This document shows, in pieces, positions 34,321 to 43,217 of a DNA stretch of 64,000 nucleotides. The DNA is from Ardenticatenales bacterium (GTDB lineage Bacteria > Chloroflexota > Anaerolineae > Ardenticatenales > Ardenticatenaceae): positions 124,001-188,000 of the forward strand of contig JACKAZ010000005.1 in the NCBI GenBank assembly GCA_020634795.1, given 5' to 3'. The notes beneath the pieces were generated by a model. The model did not search any database. It saw only the letters and a program-made list of their open reading frames with translations, and was not told the DNA's origin. The first letter of the stretch is position 1. Every line of letters begins with the position of its first letter. The translations under genes were made by a program, and so were the position numbers.

Positions 34321-36675
34321 CTAGCGGCTTTCCCGATAGAGCCGGTCGTAAGCCCACCAGCGCTCGTAGACGGTTTCGAGGTAGAGTTTGGTCTCGGCAA
34401 AGGGGATCAGCTCGACGTAAAGCTCGTCATCCGCCACGATCCAACGGCGTGCATTGCCCGGCCCCGCGTTGTAAGCGGCGAGCGCCTGCCAAGGATTATC
34501 ATCGAATTGGCGCAGCAAGTAGTCGAGATAAAATGCGCCGTAGCGCAACGCCAACTCCGGGCGGTCGAGCCGCTCGTAGGCATACGCGCCATCCTGCAAT
34601 TGGCTGGCGATCCAACTGCCCGTATCGGGGATGACCTGCGTCAACCCGCGCGCCGCCGCTGCCGAGCTGGCCGTAGGCTCCCACGCGCTCTCACGGTGGA
34701 CCAGCGCCGCCATCAGCAGCGGATCGAGGTTGTAGGGCGCGACCGCTGCCCACAACTCCGCCTCGAAGGGGAGGGGGTAGGCCAAGTGCAGCAGGGCCAG
34801 CGGTGCCTCTGTCGCATCTAGCTCGGTCAGTCGCATCAAGCGATAGGCCGCCGCTTGGCTCATGCTGCTCACCTCCCGCTCGCGCAGGCGCGTCGCCATC
34901 GCCCAGAGCGTGGCCCGCTCTTCCGTTGTGCTGATCGCTTCGTAAAAATGGCCGATGGCCGGCTGGCGCTCCCCCCACCGCAGCAACTGCTCACCCTGCG
35001 CGAAGAGGGGCGATTCAACCGACCCGGCACGTAAGTCGGCTTCCGACAGCCCCAGCGCATCCGCCAAGTCCGATAGCTCCTCCGCCTCGCTGACAAATCC
35101 TAGCCTACGCATTTGGCGTGGCGCCCACGTCGTTCCATCCAACAGCGCCCGCGCCCGCAACGACGCATAGCGGGCGGGCGCCCGCGCCGCCGCCTCGGCC
35201 CACCGCGCCTCGGCCCCCGCCGCGTCGCCCACGCCCGCCAGCGCCTTGCCCGTCCACAGCTCGGCGGCGAGGCGGAGCGCATCGTCGTCGCTGGCGGTCA
35301 GCGGCTGCCACAGCGCCTCGGCCGCGGCTAACTGCCCAGCCCGATAGCGGAGCAGACCGGCCCGCCAGCGGGCTTCCGCGCTCTGCGCCGCCGCAGGGTA
35401 GGCCGCGATCAGCCGCTCGTAGCCTTCGGCCTTGATCAGCAAGGTCGTCTCTTCTTGGTCGATGCGCTCGGCCCGCTCCCAGAGTGCCTGAGGGGCCGCC
35501 TCACTCTCAGGATAGTCTGCGATCAGCCTTTCAATCGTTCTTAATGCAGCGGTCAACTGCCCTTGTGCCGCTTGGCTGCGGGCCACCCCCGCCAGCGCGT
35601 CGGCCCGGACGCCCTCGGAAAGGTCAAGTTCTTGATCCAACAGGTCGCGCCACGCCGCCTCTGCCTCGTTCCAATCGAGCGCCGCTTCCAACACCAACGC
35701 TTTTTCTCGCAGCAGGGTCGCATCATTCGGATCCGATTCGAGCAGCAGATCATAGCTGCGCTCCGCTGCTTGCCACTGCGCGTTCGCCGCGTAGAGCGCA
35801 GCCAGGCGTGGCAGGGGCGTGGCAATGCCCCGCTTCTCCAGCGCGCGTACGGCGGCCAACGCCTGGGGTTGGGCGGGGTAGTCGTCGATGAGCAGATGCC
35901 ATTGGTTTTGGGCGTAGCCCTCATCGCCCAACTCCAGTGCCACCTCCGCTAGCTGGGCGATCAGTTCCGCTCGATAGCTCTCGATCTCCGAGAGCGCCAA
36001 CGTCCGTTCGTACCAGCGCAGCGCCTCCGCCCACTGCTGCGCCTCGGCGGCGCGGTCGGCTACACGTCGCGCCGCCAACGCCCGCGAGACGCGATCCATC
36101 CCCGCGCTCTCGTAGACGCGCTGCCACTGCGCCGTTGCGTTTGCCGTGTCGTCCAATGCGTCGTAGCTCTGCGCCATGCGCTGCGCCAACCAGCCATCGC
36201 CCGCGTCGGTCAGCGCATCCACCCGCTGGTAAAGCGCGATTGCTTGCTCATGTTGATCGATGGCTGCAAAGCCACGGGCCAAACGATAGCGATAGTCCGC
36301 TTCGAGCGGGCTGCCATTGTCGGCCACGGACAGCCCGCTTTGCCAAGCGGCGGCCGCCGCCAACGGTTGGCCGTCATCCAAATAGAGATCCCCCAATTCC
36401 AACAGGGCCTCTGCGACGAATTCTGGCTCGGTACGCAGGCTTTCGTAGTAGACGATGGCCCGTTCCCACGCCCCGGCGCGGCGGGCGCGGCGGGCTTCGG
36501 CCAAGCGGGCCGCGCCGCTCATCGCTGCGTCGGGCAAGGCGGCGTCGGCAACGGTAGTCGCTGCCACGGGCGACGGCTCGTCCACGTTCGGCGTCGGGGG
36601 CGCCGCAGTCTCGTTGCGACACGCCGCCAGCAGCAGCGCCAGCAGCAGCGCCACCCCCAAGAAGAAGCGCCGCAC
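34321..36675 (-). CDS. Lytic transglycosylase lipoprotein with TPR-like repeats
   Basis: The 784-residue protein starts with a lipoprotein signal (lipobox LLAAC). Helical TPR-like repeats rich in A-L-x-x-Y/W fill about 50-590, and a C-terminal SLT domain covers about 640-760: HRESAWEPTA with the catalytic Glu, ARGLTQVIPDTG and ALAAYNAGPGNARRW. It resembles Slt70-type enzymes, which cleave peptidoglycan glycan strands with anhydro-muramic acid formation. The GTG at 36675 starts one base after the phosphatase stop, so it is the last gene of the partner-switching operon. An ATG at 36732 would overlap the phosphatase. Confidence 0.9.
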   Translation of the reverse strand: MRRFFLGVALLLALLLAACRNETAAPPTPNVDEPSPVAATTVADAALPDAAMSGAARLAEARRARRAGAWERAIVYYESLRTEPEFVAEALLELGDLYLDDGQPLAAAAAWQSGLSVADNGSPLEADYRYRLARGFAAIDQHEQAIALYQRVDALTDAGDGWLAQRMAQSYDALDDTANATAQWQRVYESAGMDRVSRALAARRVADRAAEAQQWAEALRWYERTLALSEIESYRAELIAQLAEVALELGDEGYAQNQWHLLIDDYPAQPQALAAVRALEKRGIATPLPRLAALYAANAQWQAAERSYDLLLESDPNDATLLREKALVLEAALDWNEAEAAWRDLLDQELDLSEGVRADALAGVARSQAAQGQLTAALRTIERLIADYPESEAAPQALWERAERIDQEETTLLIKAEGYERLIAAYPAAAQSAEARWRAGLLRYRAGQLAAAEALWQPLTASDDDALRLAAELWTGKALAGVGDAAGAEARWAEAAARAPARYASLRARALLDGTTWAPRQMRRLGFVSEAEELSDLADALGLSEADLRAGSVESPLFAQGEQLLRWGERQPAIGHFYEAISTTEERATLWAMATRLREREVSSMSQAAAYRLMRLTELDATEAPLALLHLAYPLPFEAELWAAVAPYNLDPLLMAALVHRESAWEPTASSAAAARGLTQVIPDTGSWIASQLQDGAYAYERLDRPELALRYGAFYLDYLLRQFDDNPWQALAAYNAGPGNARRWIVADDELYVELIPFAETKLYLETVYERWWAYDRLYRESR

Positions 36676-36676
36676 C

Positions 36677-39577
36677 TTACACCGGACTCTTGCGGCGCAC
36701 AACAACGACAGTGATGTCATCGTCAAAGGCACGGCCCGAGGCGTGGTCGATCACGGCATCCAGAATCTCGGAGATCAATTGACGCGGCATTTCGTCACGA
36801 TGACGGTAGATCACATCGGCGAGCTGCTGGCTCCCAAAGAGCCTCCCGTCGGGGTCGGCCACTTCGGTGATGCCGTCCGTCACCATCACGATCAGATCCC
36901 CCGCCGCGATCTGCATGCGACTCTGGTCGTAATGCGTGTCGGCGAGGATCGCCATCGGCATGTTGCGCACGCTGGGCATCGAGAGCGATTCGCTCTCCGC
37001 CCGATAGACAATCGGGGGAATATGACCCGCATTGGCCATCTGCAAGGTGCCGCTGGTGGTATCCAGAATCAGCAGCAGCAGGGTGAGGAACATGCCGCCC
37101 TGCACATCGCGCGAAATCACCCGATTGGTGCGGTTGAGCGCAGGGCCAGCCGCTTCCGTCTGCCAAAGGCTTTCGCGCAACGCCGTGCGTGTCAGCACCA
37201 TGAAGAGGGCGGCCCCCAGTCCCTTGTCGGCCACATCGGCGATGGAGAAGGCCCAGCGCCCGCCATCCAGTTCCAGATAGTCGTAAAAGTCACCCGCCAC
37301 CTCGCGGGCGGGCCGCCAGTACCCGGCCACCTCATAATCGTCCATTTTCGGGGCGCGATCGGGCAATAGCGCGGCTTGGATGCGGCGCGCAAAGGCCAGT
37401 TCCTGTGTGCGACGTGCATTTTCCAGCGCTTCCGCCAATAGCCGGTCATGTTCCAGCGCGATGGAAAGCTGGCGTGAGACCCCCAGCAGCACCGCGCGTC
37501 GGCGTGCACTGAGCTGGGGCCGCGCATTGCGCCGCTCCACAAAGAGCGCGCCGACGAAACTTTCAGCGGTGCGCATCGGCACCGCGATGGCCGAGCCGCC
37601 CTGAAAAAGCGCGGCCACCATCGGCGGGACGGCCACCGGCTGCTGCGTGCCGAGCAGAAGCGGTTCCTCGGACTGCTGAAGCGCATCAAGCTGATGGCTC
37701 GTCAGATCGATCGGTTGATCCCACCAAAGCCAATGCTGCTCGGGCCGCAGCCCCGACGAGGCCGCAGGAACCAACTGCTGATCCCGCTCGTTCCAGAGGT
37801 AGATCAAGGTGCGCTCTACTTCGGCCAAGCGGTTGGTGATTTGGGCGACGCCGCCCAGCGCATGGGTGAGATCGGTCGTGGTGGCAAGCAGCTCGGCCAG
37901 AGACAACAGTTCGCGGCTGATTGCTGCCTCGTCTTGTTGGGAGGCGTAGAGCAGCGCGGCCTGAATCGACGAGGCGGCGATCTGCGTGATGCCCTCGACC
38001 AGCCGTCGCCGCCGTTCGCTGAGCGGACGAAGCGCCCCTTGCCAACCCAGCAGCAGCACGCCCACGAAGTCGCCCTGCGAGGCCAGCGGCGTGCCAACCA
38101 GCGCGATTTCGCCCAGCAGGTCGACGACTTGGCTCGGCACCAGCTCTTGGCTGTAGGCCGTTTCGAGCGCCATCAGCTCGCCCTGCCGCCGAATCGTGTC
38201 CAAGAGGGGGAATTGGTCGGCTGGCAGCTTGAGCACGTTGAACTGCTCGGCAGCTGGCTCGGGCAGACCGCTGGACGATGCCCCCGCATATTGTTCCAAG
38301 AGGGGATCCCATAGGTAGATCGCCGCCGCATCGACGTTCAGCAACGTGGGGATGCGGTCGGTGAGGGTTGCCAGAACGTCGTCCAGTTCGAAGAGCGGGT
38401 TGACCGCTTCCGCCAGCTCCAACATGCCACGGGTCACCCATGCTTCTTCGCGTTGTGCCAGCGCCAGCCCCGCATCCTCAATCGCGATCGCGATCTGATC
38501 GGCTAGGGCGCTGACCGTGAAGAGGTCCTCTTCGTCCAACCCCCCTTCGACATCGCTTTGCACATCGAGCGCCCCCAAAACCCGCTCTTCGATTTTGAGT
38601 GGCACGGCCATTTCGGCGCAGGTGTGGGGCAGAATGTGGCGCGGTTCGGGCAGATAGCGCGGCTCATGCGCCACATCGTTGACCAAGAGCGGTTGGCTCT
38701 GTTCCACCACCCAACTGATGATCCCCTCATGCCCGATCCGCTGGCGAAGCTGAAGTTGGGCCAGCGCCCGACCGGCATCCCCACTGCCAGCGCGATAGAC
38801 CACGTGGCGTCCATCCTCCTCCACCATATAAATTTGCACGTGGTAGTAGCCGAAGTTCTCCCGCACCAGTTCCACCACCGCCCGCAAAAATTCGTCCAAG
38901 TTCGGGACTTCGGCGATCATGCGACTGACTTGGGCAAGCGTCTGTAGCTGCCGCCCACGCCAACGCTCTTGATGGTAGCTACGCGCATTCTGGAAGGCGC
39001 CCGCCGCCTGCGTCGCCAAGATGGAGAGGATGCGGCCATCGTTGTGGTTGAATGGCTGTTTTGGTTCGCTACGCGCCAAGCAGAAGCCAAGCAGCCGCTC
39101 GTTGGCCAGCAGGGGCATCACCAGCAGCCGGCCAAAAGGATCGACCGCCGCCCCCTGACGACTGCGTTCGGCGGCTAGAGTGCCCTCGTCCAAGGTGGGG
39201 AGCAGCAGGGTACGGGGCTGCTGCATCAGCCCTTTCAGTGGGTCGAGGTAGGGGACAATGAGGCTATCGCTCCGGTCGGGGGGGAGCAGCACTTGCTCCA
39301 CCGCCCCGGCCGCGTCAAAGAGGACCATCTCGAAGGCGGCGTGGGGGAAAAGCGCGCTGGCATAGTGGAAGAAGGCATCGACCAGTGCCTCCTCGTCGGT
39401 GCCCGCCTGTAAGATCGCTTGGCCGAAGCGGTTGAGCAGCGTCAGCGCTTGCTGCGTCGTTCTGCGCCGCGCCGTGCGTCGCCGCTGATCGACGAAGAGA
39501 TAGAGCGCAACCCCAGCGGCCATCACCAAAAGCCCCACGATGAGTAGCAGGGTTGCAGACGAAGCAAGGTCACCCAT
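36677..39577 (-). CDS. RsbU/SpoIIE-type serine phosphatase with GAF domains
   Basis: The 966-residue protein has one N-terminal membrane helix (8-28). About four GAF-like sensor domains follow (near 45-200, 215-370, 390-545, 565-720; for example VPNLDEFLRAVVELVRENFG). The SpoIIE phosphatase begins at RRIQAALLPDRAP and carries the metal-binding IADVADKGLGAALFM, TDGITEVADPDG and DDDITVVVV. It should dephosphorylate the STAS anti-anti-sigma factor in response to a signal sensed by the GAF array. It starts 12 bases after the kinase gene. Confidence 0.93.
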   Translation of the reverse strand: MGDLASSATLLLIVGLLVMAAGVALYLFVDQRRRTARRRTTQQALTLLNRFGQAILQAGTDEEALVDAFFHYASALFPHAAFEMVLFDAAGAVEQVLLPPDRSDSLIVPYLDPLKGLMQQPRTLLLPTLDEGTLAAERSRQGAAVDPFGRLLVMPLLANERLLGFCLARSEPKQPFNHNDGRILSILATQAAGAFQNARSYHQERWRGRQLQTLAQVSRMIAEVPNLDEFLRAVVELVRENFGYYHVQIYMVEEDGRHVVYRAGSGDAGRALAQLQLRQRIGHEGIISWVVEQSQPLLVNDVAHEPRYLPEPRHILPHTCAEMAVPLKIEERVLGALDVQSDVEGGLDEEDLFTVSALADQIAIAIEDAGLALAQREEAWVTRGMLELAEAVNPLFELDDVLATLTDRIPTLLNVDAAAIYLWDPLLEQYAGASSSGLPEPAAEQFNVLKLPADQFPLLDTIRRQGELMALETAYSQELVPSQVVDLLGEIALVGTPLASQGDFVGVLLLGWQGALRPLSERRRRLVEGITQIAASSIQAALLYASQQDEAAISRELLSLAELLATTTDLTHALGGVAQITNRLAEVERTLIYLWNERDQQLVPAASSGLRPEQHWLWWDQPIDLTSHQLDALQQSEEPLLLGTQQPVAVPPMVAALFQGGSAIAVPMRTAESFVGALFVERRNARPQLSARRRAVLLGVSRQLSIALEHDRLLAEALENARRTQELAFARRIQAALLPDRAPKMDDYEVAGYWRPAREVAGDFYDYLELDGGRWAFSIADVADKGLGAALFMVLTRTALRESLWQTEAAGPALNRTNRVISRDVQGGMFLTLLLLILDTTSGTLQMANAGHIPPIVYRAESESLSMPSVRNMPMAILADTHYDQSRMQIAAGDLIVMVTDGITEVADPDGRLFGSQQLADVIYRHRDEMPRQLISEILDAVIDHASGRAFDDDITVVVVRRKSPV

Positions 39578-39589
39578 CAGTCGACACGG

Positions 39590-40012
39590 TTAGGGGGGTG
39601 CGAGCTGTTTGCGAAGTTGAAGCACATTGCACCCTTCAGGCGAGCGGAAGTAGCTCACCTCATCCATGATCTGGCGGATGAAATGAAGACCCAAGCCGCC
39701 CGGCGTCCGCTTATCGAGCGATTCTTGCAACGAAGTAGCGGCTGCGACTTGGGTGGGATCGAAGGGTTGGCCCCAATCTTGCACCAAGATGGTCAGCAGG
39801 GCGCTGGCATCCTGTGCCACCGAAATCGCCAGTCGACCTGCTCTGCCCGCATAAGTATGTTCAAGAACGTTGGCGCAGGCCTCTTCGATGGCGAGCTTGA
39901 TGAAATAGTGTTCTCGTTCAGGCCAAAACGCCTCCGCCGATATCTGATCGACGAAGGCCAGAATCCGATGGATTTCGGAGAAGGTCGCCTTTTCGACTGT
40001 CAACTGCCACAC
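39590..40012 (-). CDS. RsbW-like anti-sigma factor / serine kinase
   Basis: The 140-residue HATPase-fold protein has the N box EEACANVLEHTY, the G1 box DWGQPFDP and the G2 box GGLGLHFIRQIMDEV. In partner-switching modules this kinase binds either a sigma factor (or another effector) or the STAS protein, and phosphorylates the latter. GTG start at 40012, eight bases after the STAS stop. No sigma factor gene is in the operon, so its target is unknown. Confidence 0.93.
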   Translation of the reverse strand: MWQLTVEKATFSEIHRILAFVDQISAEAFWPEREHYFIKLAIEEACANVLEHTYAGRAGRLAISVAQDASALLTILVQDWGQPFDPTQVAAATSLQESLDKRTPGGLGLHFIRQIMDEVSYFRSPEGCNVLQLRKQLAPP

Positions 40013-40020
40013 GGTGAGCG

Positions 40021-40362
40021 CTAGAAGGCACCGACGGCGTAAACCTCTTCCTCATAAAAGGTGAAGAGTGAGGTGATCGCCGCCAGATCAAAAACTTCTT
40101 TCAAGCGGGTGGGCACGTTGGTCAGAACCAAGTCACCCCGATTGATGGTTCGTTCCCGCGTCTCTTTCAACGCTGCAATCAACGCGCGGATCGCAGCGCT
40201 GGAAAGGAACTCGACCTCGGCCAGGTTGACCACCACGTTCCCCTTGTCGTCCACCGCGGCCATCAGCTCCTCTTCGAAAGTGGATGCGGTGCTGCTGTCG
40301 ATTCGTCCCGAGACGCGCATCAAGGCACTGCGTCGCATGTCGATTCGTTCGATCTCAAGCAT
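40021..40362 (-). CDS. STAS-domain anti-anti-sigma factor (RsbV-like)
   Basis: The 113-residue protein is a single STAS domain. The phosphorylatable serine lies in VEFLSSAAIRALI, and GNVVVNLAEVEFLS is the typical strand-helix entry. Unphosphorylated, it would sequester the RsbW-like kinase. AAGGAG stands before the ATG. First gene of a four-gene operon. Confidence 0.94.
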   Translation of the reverse strand: MLEIERIDMRRSALMRVSGRIDSSTASTFEEELMAAVDDKGNVVVNLAEVEFLSSAAIRALIAALKETRERTINRGDLVLTNVPTRLKEVFDLAAITSLFTFYEEEVYAVGAF

Positions 40363-40398
40363 GAGCCTAACTCCTTTGGGGTCAATTGCGTTGACGCC

Positions 40399-40427
40399 AT
40401 TCTAACACTCTGTGCGCTCGGAAGCAA
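40399..40427 (-). promoter_or_regulatory. Promoter of the partner-switching operon
   Basis: On the minus strand TTGCTT (40422-40427), 17-base spacer and TAGAAT (40399-40404). The -10 is good, the -35 weak, as often in regulated promoters. Leader about 30 bases. Confidence 0.55.
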
Positions 40428-40512
40428 TTGAGCCGTCGCGTTAGCGGATCCTGATAGCGCGGGGCGGCGCCTTTCCCAGCGGTTGCCTGCGCCGCCCGAC
40501 AACGTTCGTCCC

Positions 40513-41754
40513 CTACGCCATGCGCGTCGCCAACCACTGCCCCAGCTCGGCCATTCCGCTGTACTGATCGTTGCCGGTCGGCGGCAGGACAAGGCCCAAC
40601 ACCGGCTGCGCCCCCGCCACGGGGCGCTGCCAAGCGTGCAAGCCCCGTCCCTCCCGCTCCTCGGTCGGAAAGACCAAGATGCCCCCCTGAATCTGCTCGA
40701 ATCGGTGGCCGCTTTCGGCATCGTAGCCGAATTGGTAGAGATAACCGAGCAACTTGTAGATCGCCTGGCTGTGACCCTGCGGCCCATAATTCTTGGCATC
40801 GATCAGGACATAGCCGCGCGAGGCGGGCAGCTCGATCACGATGTCCGGAATGGCCCGCACAGCCTGCAAGGAACGTTGATCGCGGAACATGCTCCCGCTC
40901 TGATAGTAGAGGGCGAAGCGGCCCGCCGCCGACCGTCCCACAAAGAGCGGTCGTTGCGCGGCGTCCCCCAACGAGCGACTTTGCCAGAGGGAGAAGCGGC
41001 TCGCCAGTTCCATCAGCAGTTCGAAAAGGACGAGCAGCTCGAAGAGCCAGTCCGCCTCTAGGGCGGGATCGAGCACCACGCCCCCCGCCGCCGCGTGGGG
41101 GGGCTGCCACTGCTGCCATGCCTGCCACCACTGCGCCAACCGACGCCACGCTTCGCCCCGCAGTGTCCGCGTCAGGTCGCTCGGATCGATCACTGGCGTT
41201 TGCGCACTGATCTCGCGCCACGGCATGGCCGACAGGCGCTGGCTGGCCCGCTCGCCCAAGCGGCTCAACAGCATTCGTTCTTCACCGAGTGGCAGATCGA
41301 CCGCGCTCTGGCTGGCGTCGTGGGCGACTGCCGTCAGCGCGGCCCGTGCCAGCCGGTTCTGGGGCAGATCGAGGTCGCGCTGCCAGTGGCGGGTGACGAG
41401 TGGCGTTTGGAAGGGCTGACGGAGCTGTTGTCGCCATGTCGCGGGCCAATCGACGGTAGCACGCGGCGGCAGATCGTGGCTGAGCCGCGCTTCGCGCTGC
41501 CCCGTGCTGTTCATGCGCCGCTCAATCGCGGGAATCACCTCGTTCAACAGCGTGGGGCCAAGCAGTTCAACGCGCAGCCGCTGCCAAAGCGTGGGCAGCC
41601 AATGGAGCGTCAGCGGCGGCCCTGCGCTGCTGGCCAGCGGCATGCGTAGCACCCCTTGGCGGGCCAGCGCCCGCACCAGGAGGAAGAGCCGCGCCCGAAC
41701 GGCGGGTAAGCGGGGGTCGTCCGCCGTCAAGGGGCGCTGTAGCTCGTCGCTCAA
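40513..41754 (-). CDS. McrC-like PD-(D/E)xK nuclease-domain protein
   Basis: The 413-residue soluble protein has a helical N-terminal two-thirds and a C-terminal nuclease-like core: AIPDIVIELP, then YVLIDAKNYG (D-x-K), a layout seen in McrC and DUF2357-related restriction subunits. No McrB-type AAA GTPase lies beside it, so it is an orphan. It ends 150 bases from the partner-switching operon and begins six bases after the stop of the dipeptidase gene, forming a pair. Family placement is by motif only. Confidence 0.65.
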   Translation of the reverse strand: MSDELQRPLTADDPRLPAVRARLFLLVRALARQGVLRMPLASSAGPPLTLHWLPTLWQRLRVELLGPTLLNEVIPAIERRMNSTGQREARLSHDLPPRATVDWPATWRQQLRQPFQTPLVTRHWQRDLDLPQNRLARAALTAVAHDASQSAVDLPLGEERMLLSRLGERASQRLSAMPWREISAQTPVIDPSDLTRTLRGEAWRRLAQWWQAWQQWQPPHAAAGGVVLDPALEADWLFELLVLFELLMELASRFSLWQSRSLGDAAQRPLFVGRSAAGRFALYYQSGSMFRDQRSLQAVRAIPDIVIELPASRGYVLIDAKNYGPQGHSQAIYKLLGYLYQFGYDAESGHRFEQIQGGILVFPTEEREGRGLHAWQRPVAGAQPVLGLVLPPTGNDQYSGMAELGQWLATRMA

Positions 41755-41760
41755 CAGGGG

Positions 41761-42849
41761 TCACTCCGCGGGCAGCGCGTGGCGCAAAAAGCGTCGCCAG
41801 TTGCCGCCGAAAATAGCATAGATCGACGCATCGCTATAGCCACGGTCAGCCAGCGCATCGCCGATGCGGGGCAGGTCGGCGCTACTCTCAAGGCCGATCG
41901 GCACCGACTCTAAGCCGAAGCCGCCGTCGAAATCACTGCCGATGCCCACATGGTCGGTATCGCCGATCTGGTCGCAGAGATAGTCGATCTGATCGACCAC
42001 ATGGGCCAACGTCACGCGGCGCCGATCGCGGTGGTCGATCCAGCCATCCAGCAGAAAGCCGTTGCCCAGCGGCAGGCCGATGACACCATCCCGTGCCGCG
42101 ATGGCCCGTATCGCCGCGTCGCTCAGATGGCGCTCCGGCACCTGGCTGGCGGGCAGCAGCCCGCGCGCCGCGCAATGGCTCGCCATCAACGGCCCCGTGG
42201 CCCGATCAAGCGCCATCTCGATCCCCTCGTCGCTCAGATGGCTCAGATCCAAGATCAATCCCAACTGCCCCATCACATCCAGCAGTGCTTCGCCCAGCGG
42301 GGTCAGCGGCCCTGGGGCGGCCGTGCCGCCCGCATAACGGGTCGCGCTCCAGGCCGGGCCGATCATCCGCACCCCCTTGTCGGCCCACCATTCCGCCTCT
42401 TCAGGGGTGCGAATACCGTCCGCACCCTCCATCAGCAAAATGAGGCCCACCGGTGGCGCTGCCTCCTGTTCGTGGCGTGCGATCAACGCCTCGAGCTGCG
42501 GTCGCGTGGTGATCAGGGTCAGCGATTCGGGATTCTCGTCGACCCAACGGTGATAAAAGTGGAGCTGCTGCCGGTAAAGCGTGTGCGCTTCCTCCGCCGT
42601 TTCGTAGCTGGCCGCGGTGCCGAGTGGGGCGCTGGCGGGCGCGGCATAGAGCGTGGCGAAAAGCAGCGCCACACCCGCAGAGCGCCACTCCGGCAGGCCG
42701 TTCATGGCGTTGCCGTTGCGTGCGACCGCGTCGCTGCCCCGCTCCTGCTGGCGGGTCACGGCGACCGGTTGCAGATAGTCCCGCCCGAAGGTCAGGGCGT
42801 TCCACGCCAAATCGAGGTGAGAATCGATGATGAAAGGTTTGGTTGTCAT
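41761..42849 (-). CDS. Membrane dipeptidase (peptidase family M19)
   Basis: M19 enzymes hydrolyse dipeptides, including D-amino-acid-containing ones, with two zinc ions. The 362-residue protein shows the first ligands in FIIDSHLDLAWN (H-x-D), a bridging Glu in LLMEGADGI, His in LDLSHLSDEG and MASHCAARG, and the terminal IGSDFDGGFG. Unlike renal dipeptidase it lacks a signal peptide, as do many bacterial members. Confidence 0.92.
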   Translation of the reverse strand: MTTKPFIIDSHLDLAWNALTFGRDYLQPVAVTRQQERGSDAVARNGNAMNGLPEWRSAGVALLFATLYAAPASAPLGTAASYETAEEAHTLYRQQLHFYHRWVDENPESLTLITTRPQLEALIARHEQEAAPPVGLILLMEGADGIRTPEEAEWWADKGVRMIGPAWSATRYAGGTAAPGPLTPLGEALLDVMGQLGLILDLSHLSDEGIEMALDRATGPLMASHCAARGLLPASQVPERHLSDAAIRAIAARDGVIGLPLGNGFLLDGWIDHRDRRRVTLAHVVDQIDYLCDQIGDTDHVGIGSDFDGGFGLESVPIGLESSADLPRIGDALADRGYSDASIYAIFGGNWRRFLRHALPAE

Positions 42850-43217
42850 GAGCGGTGTTCGGGCTGATGGGTTAATGGGTGTTGGCGTACGGGCGCATCG
42901 GTAGGGTGGCTAGGCGTCGCGTCCGTACTTTTGCACTGGCAGAGCGGTGAGACGATTTCAGCCATCTACCCAGTCTCCATTCCTATTTTCCATGCGGAAA
43001 GCCTTCGTCTCCGAGAAAGCGCACCCGCGAGTCCGCATCGCACTCACGGCTGGCCCCTTCTGCGTTGGCCCATTCCGCCATTTTGGCGCTGGGGATAGGC
43101 GGTGGAAAAGTCGGCCCTTCGTTGTGGAGAAGTCGGTCGTGATGGTTGAAGGGTGGTGTGTAGCGGGTGCATAAGGGTAAATTCGGGTTATTATGGGCGG
43201 GCAGAGTGAGTTGGCGC
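42850..43217. other. Intergenic 368 bases
   Basis: Between the M19 dipeptidase gene and hutI. No coding frame, strong promoter or terminator with a T run is evident. Confidence 0.55.
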
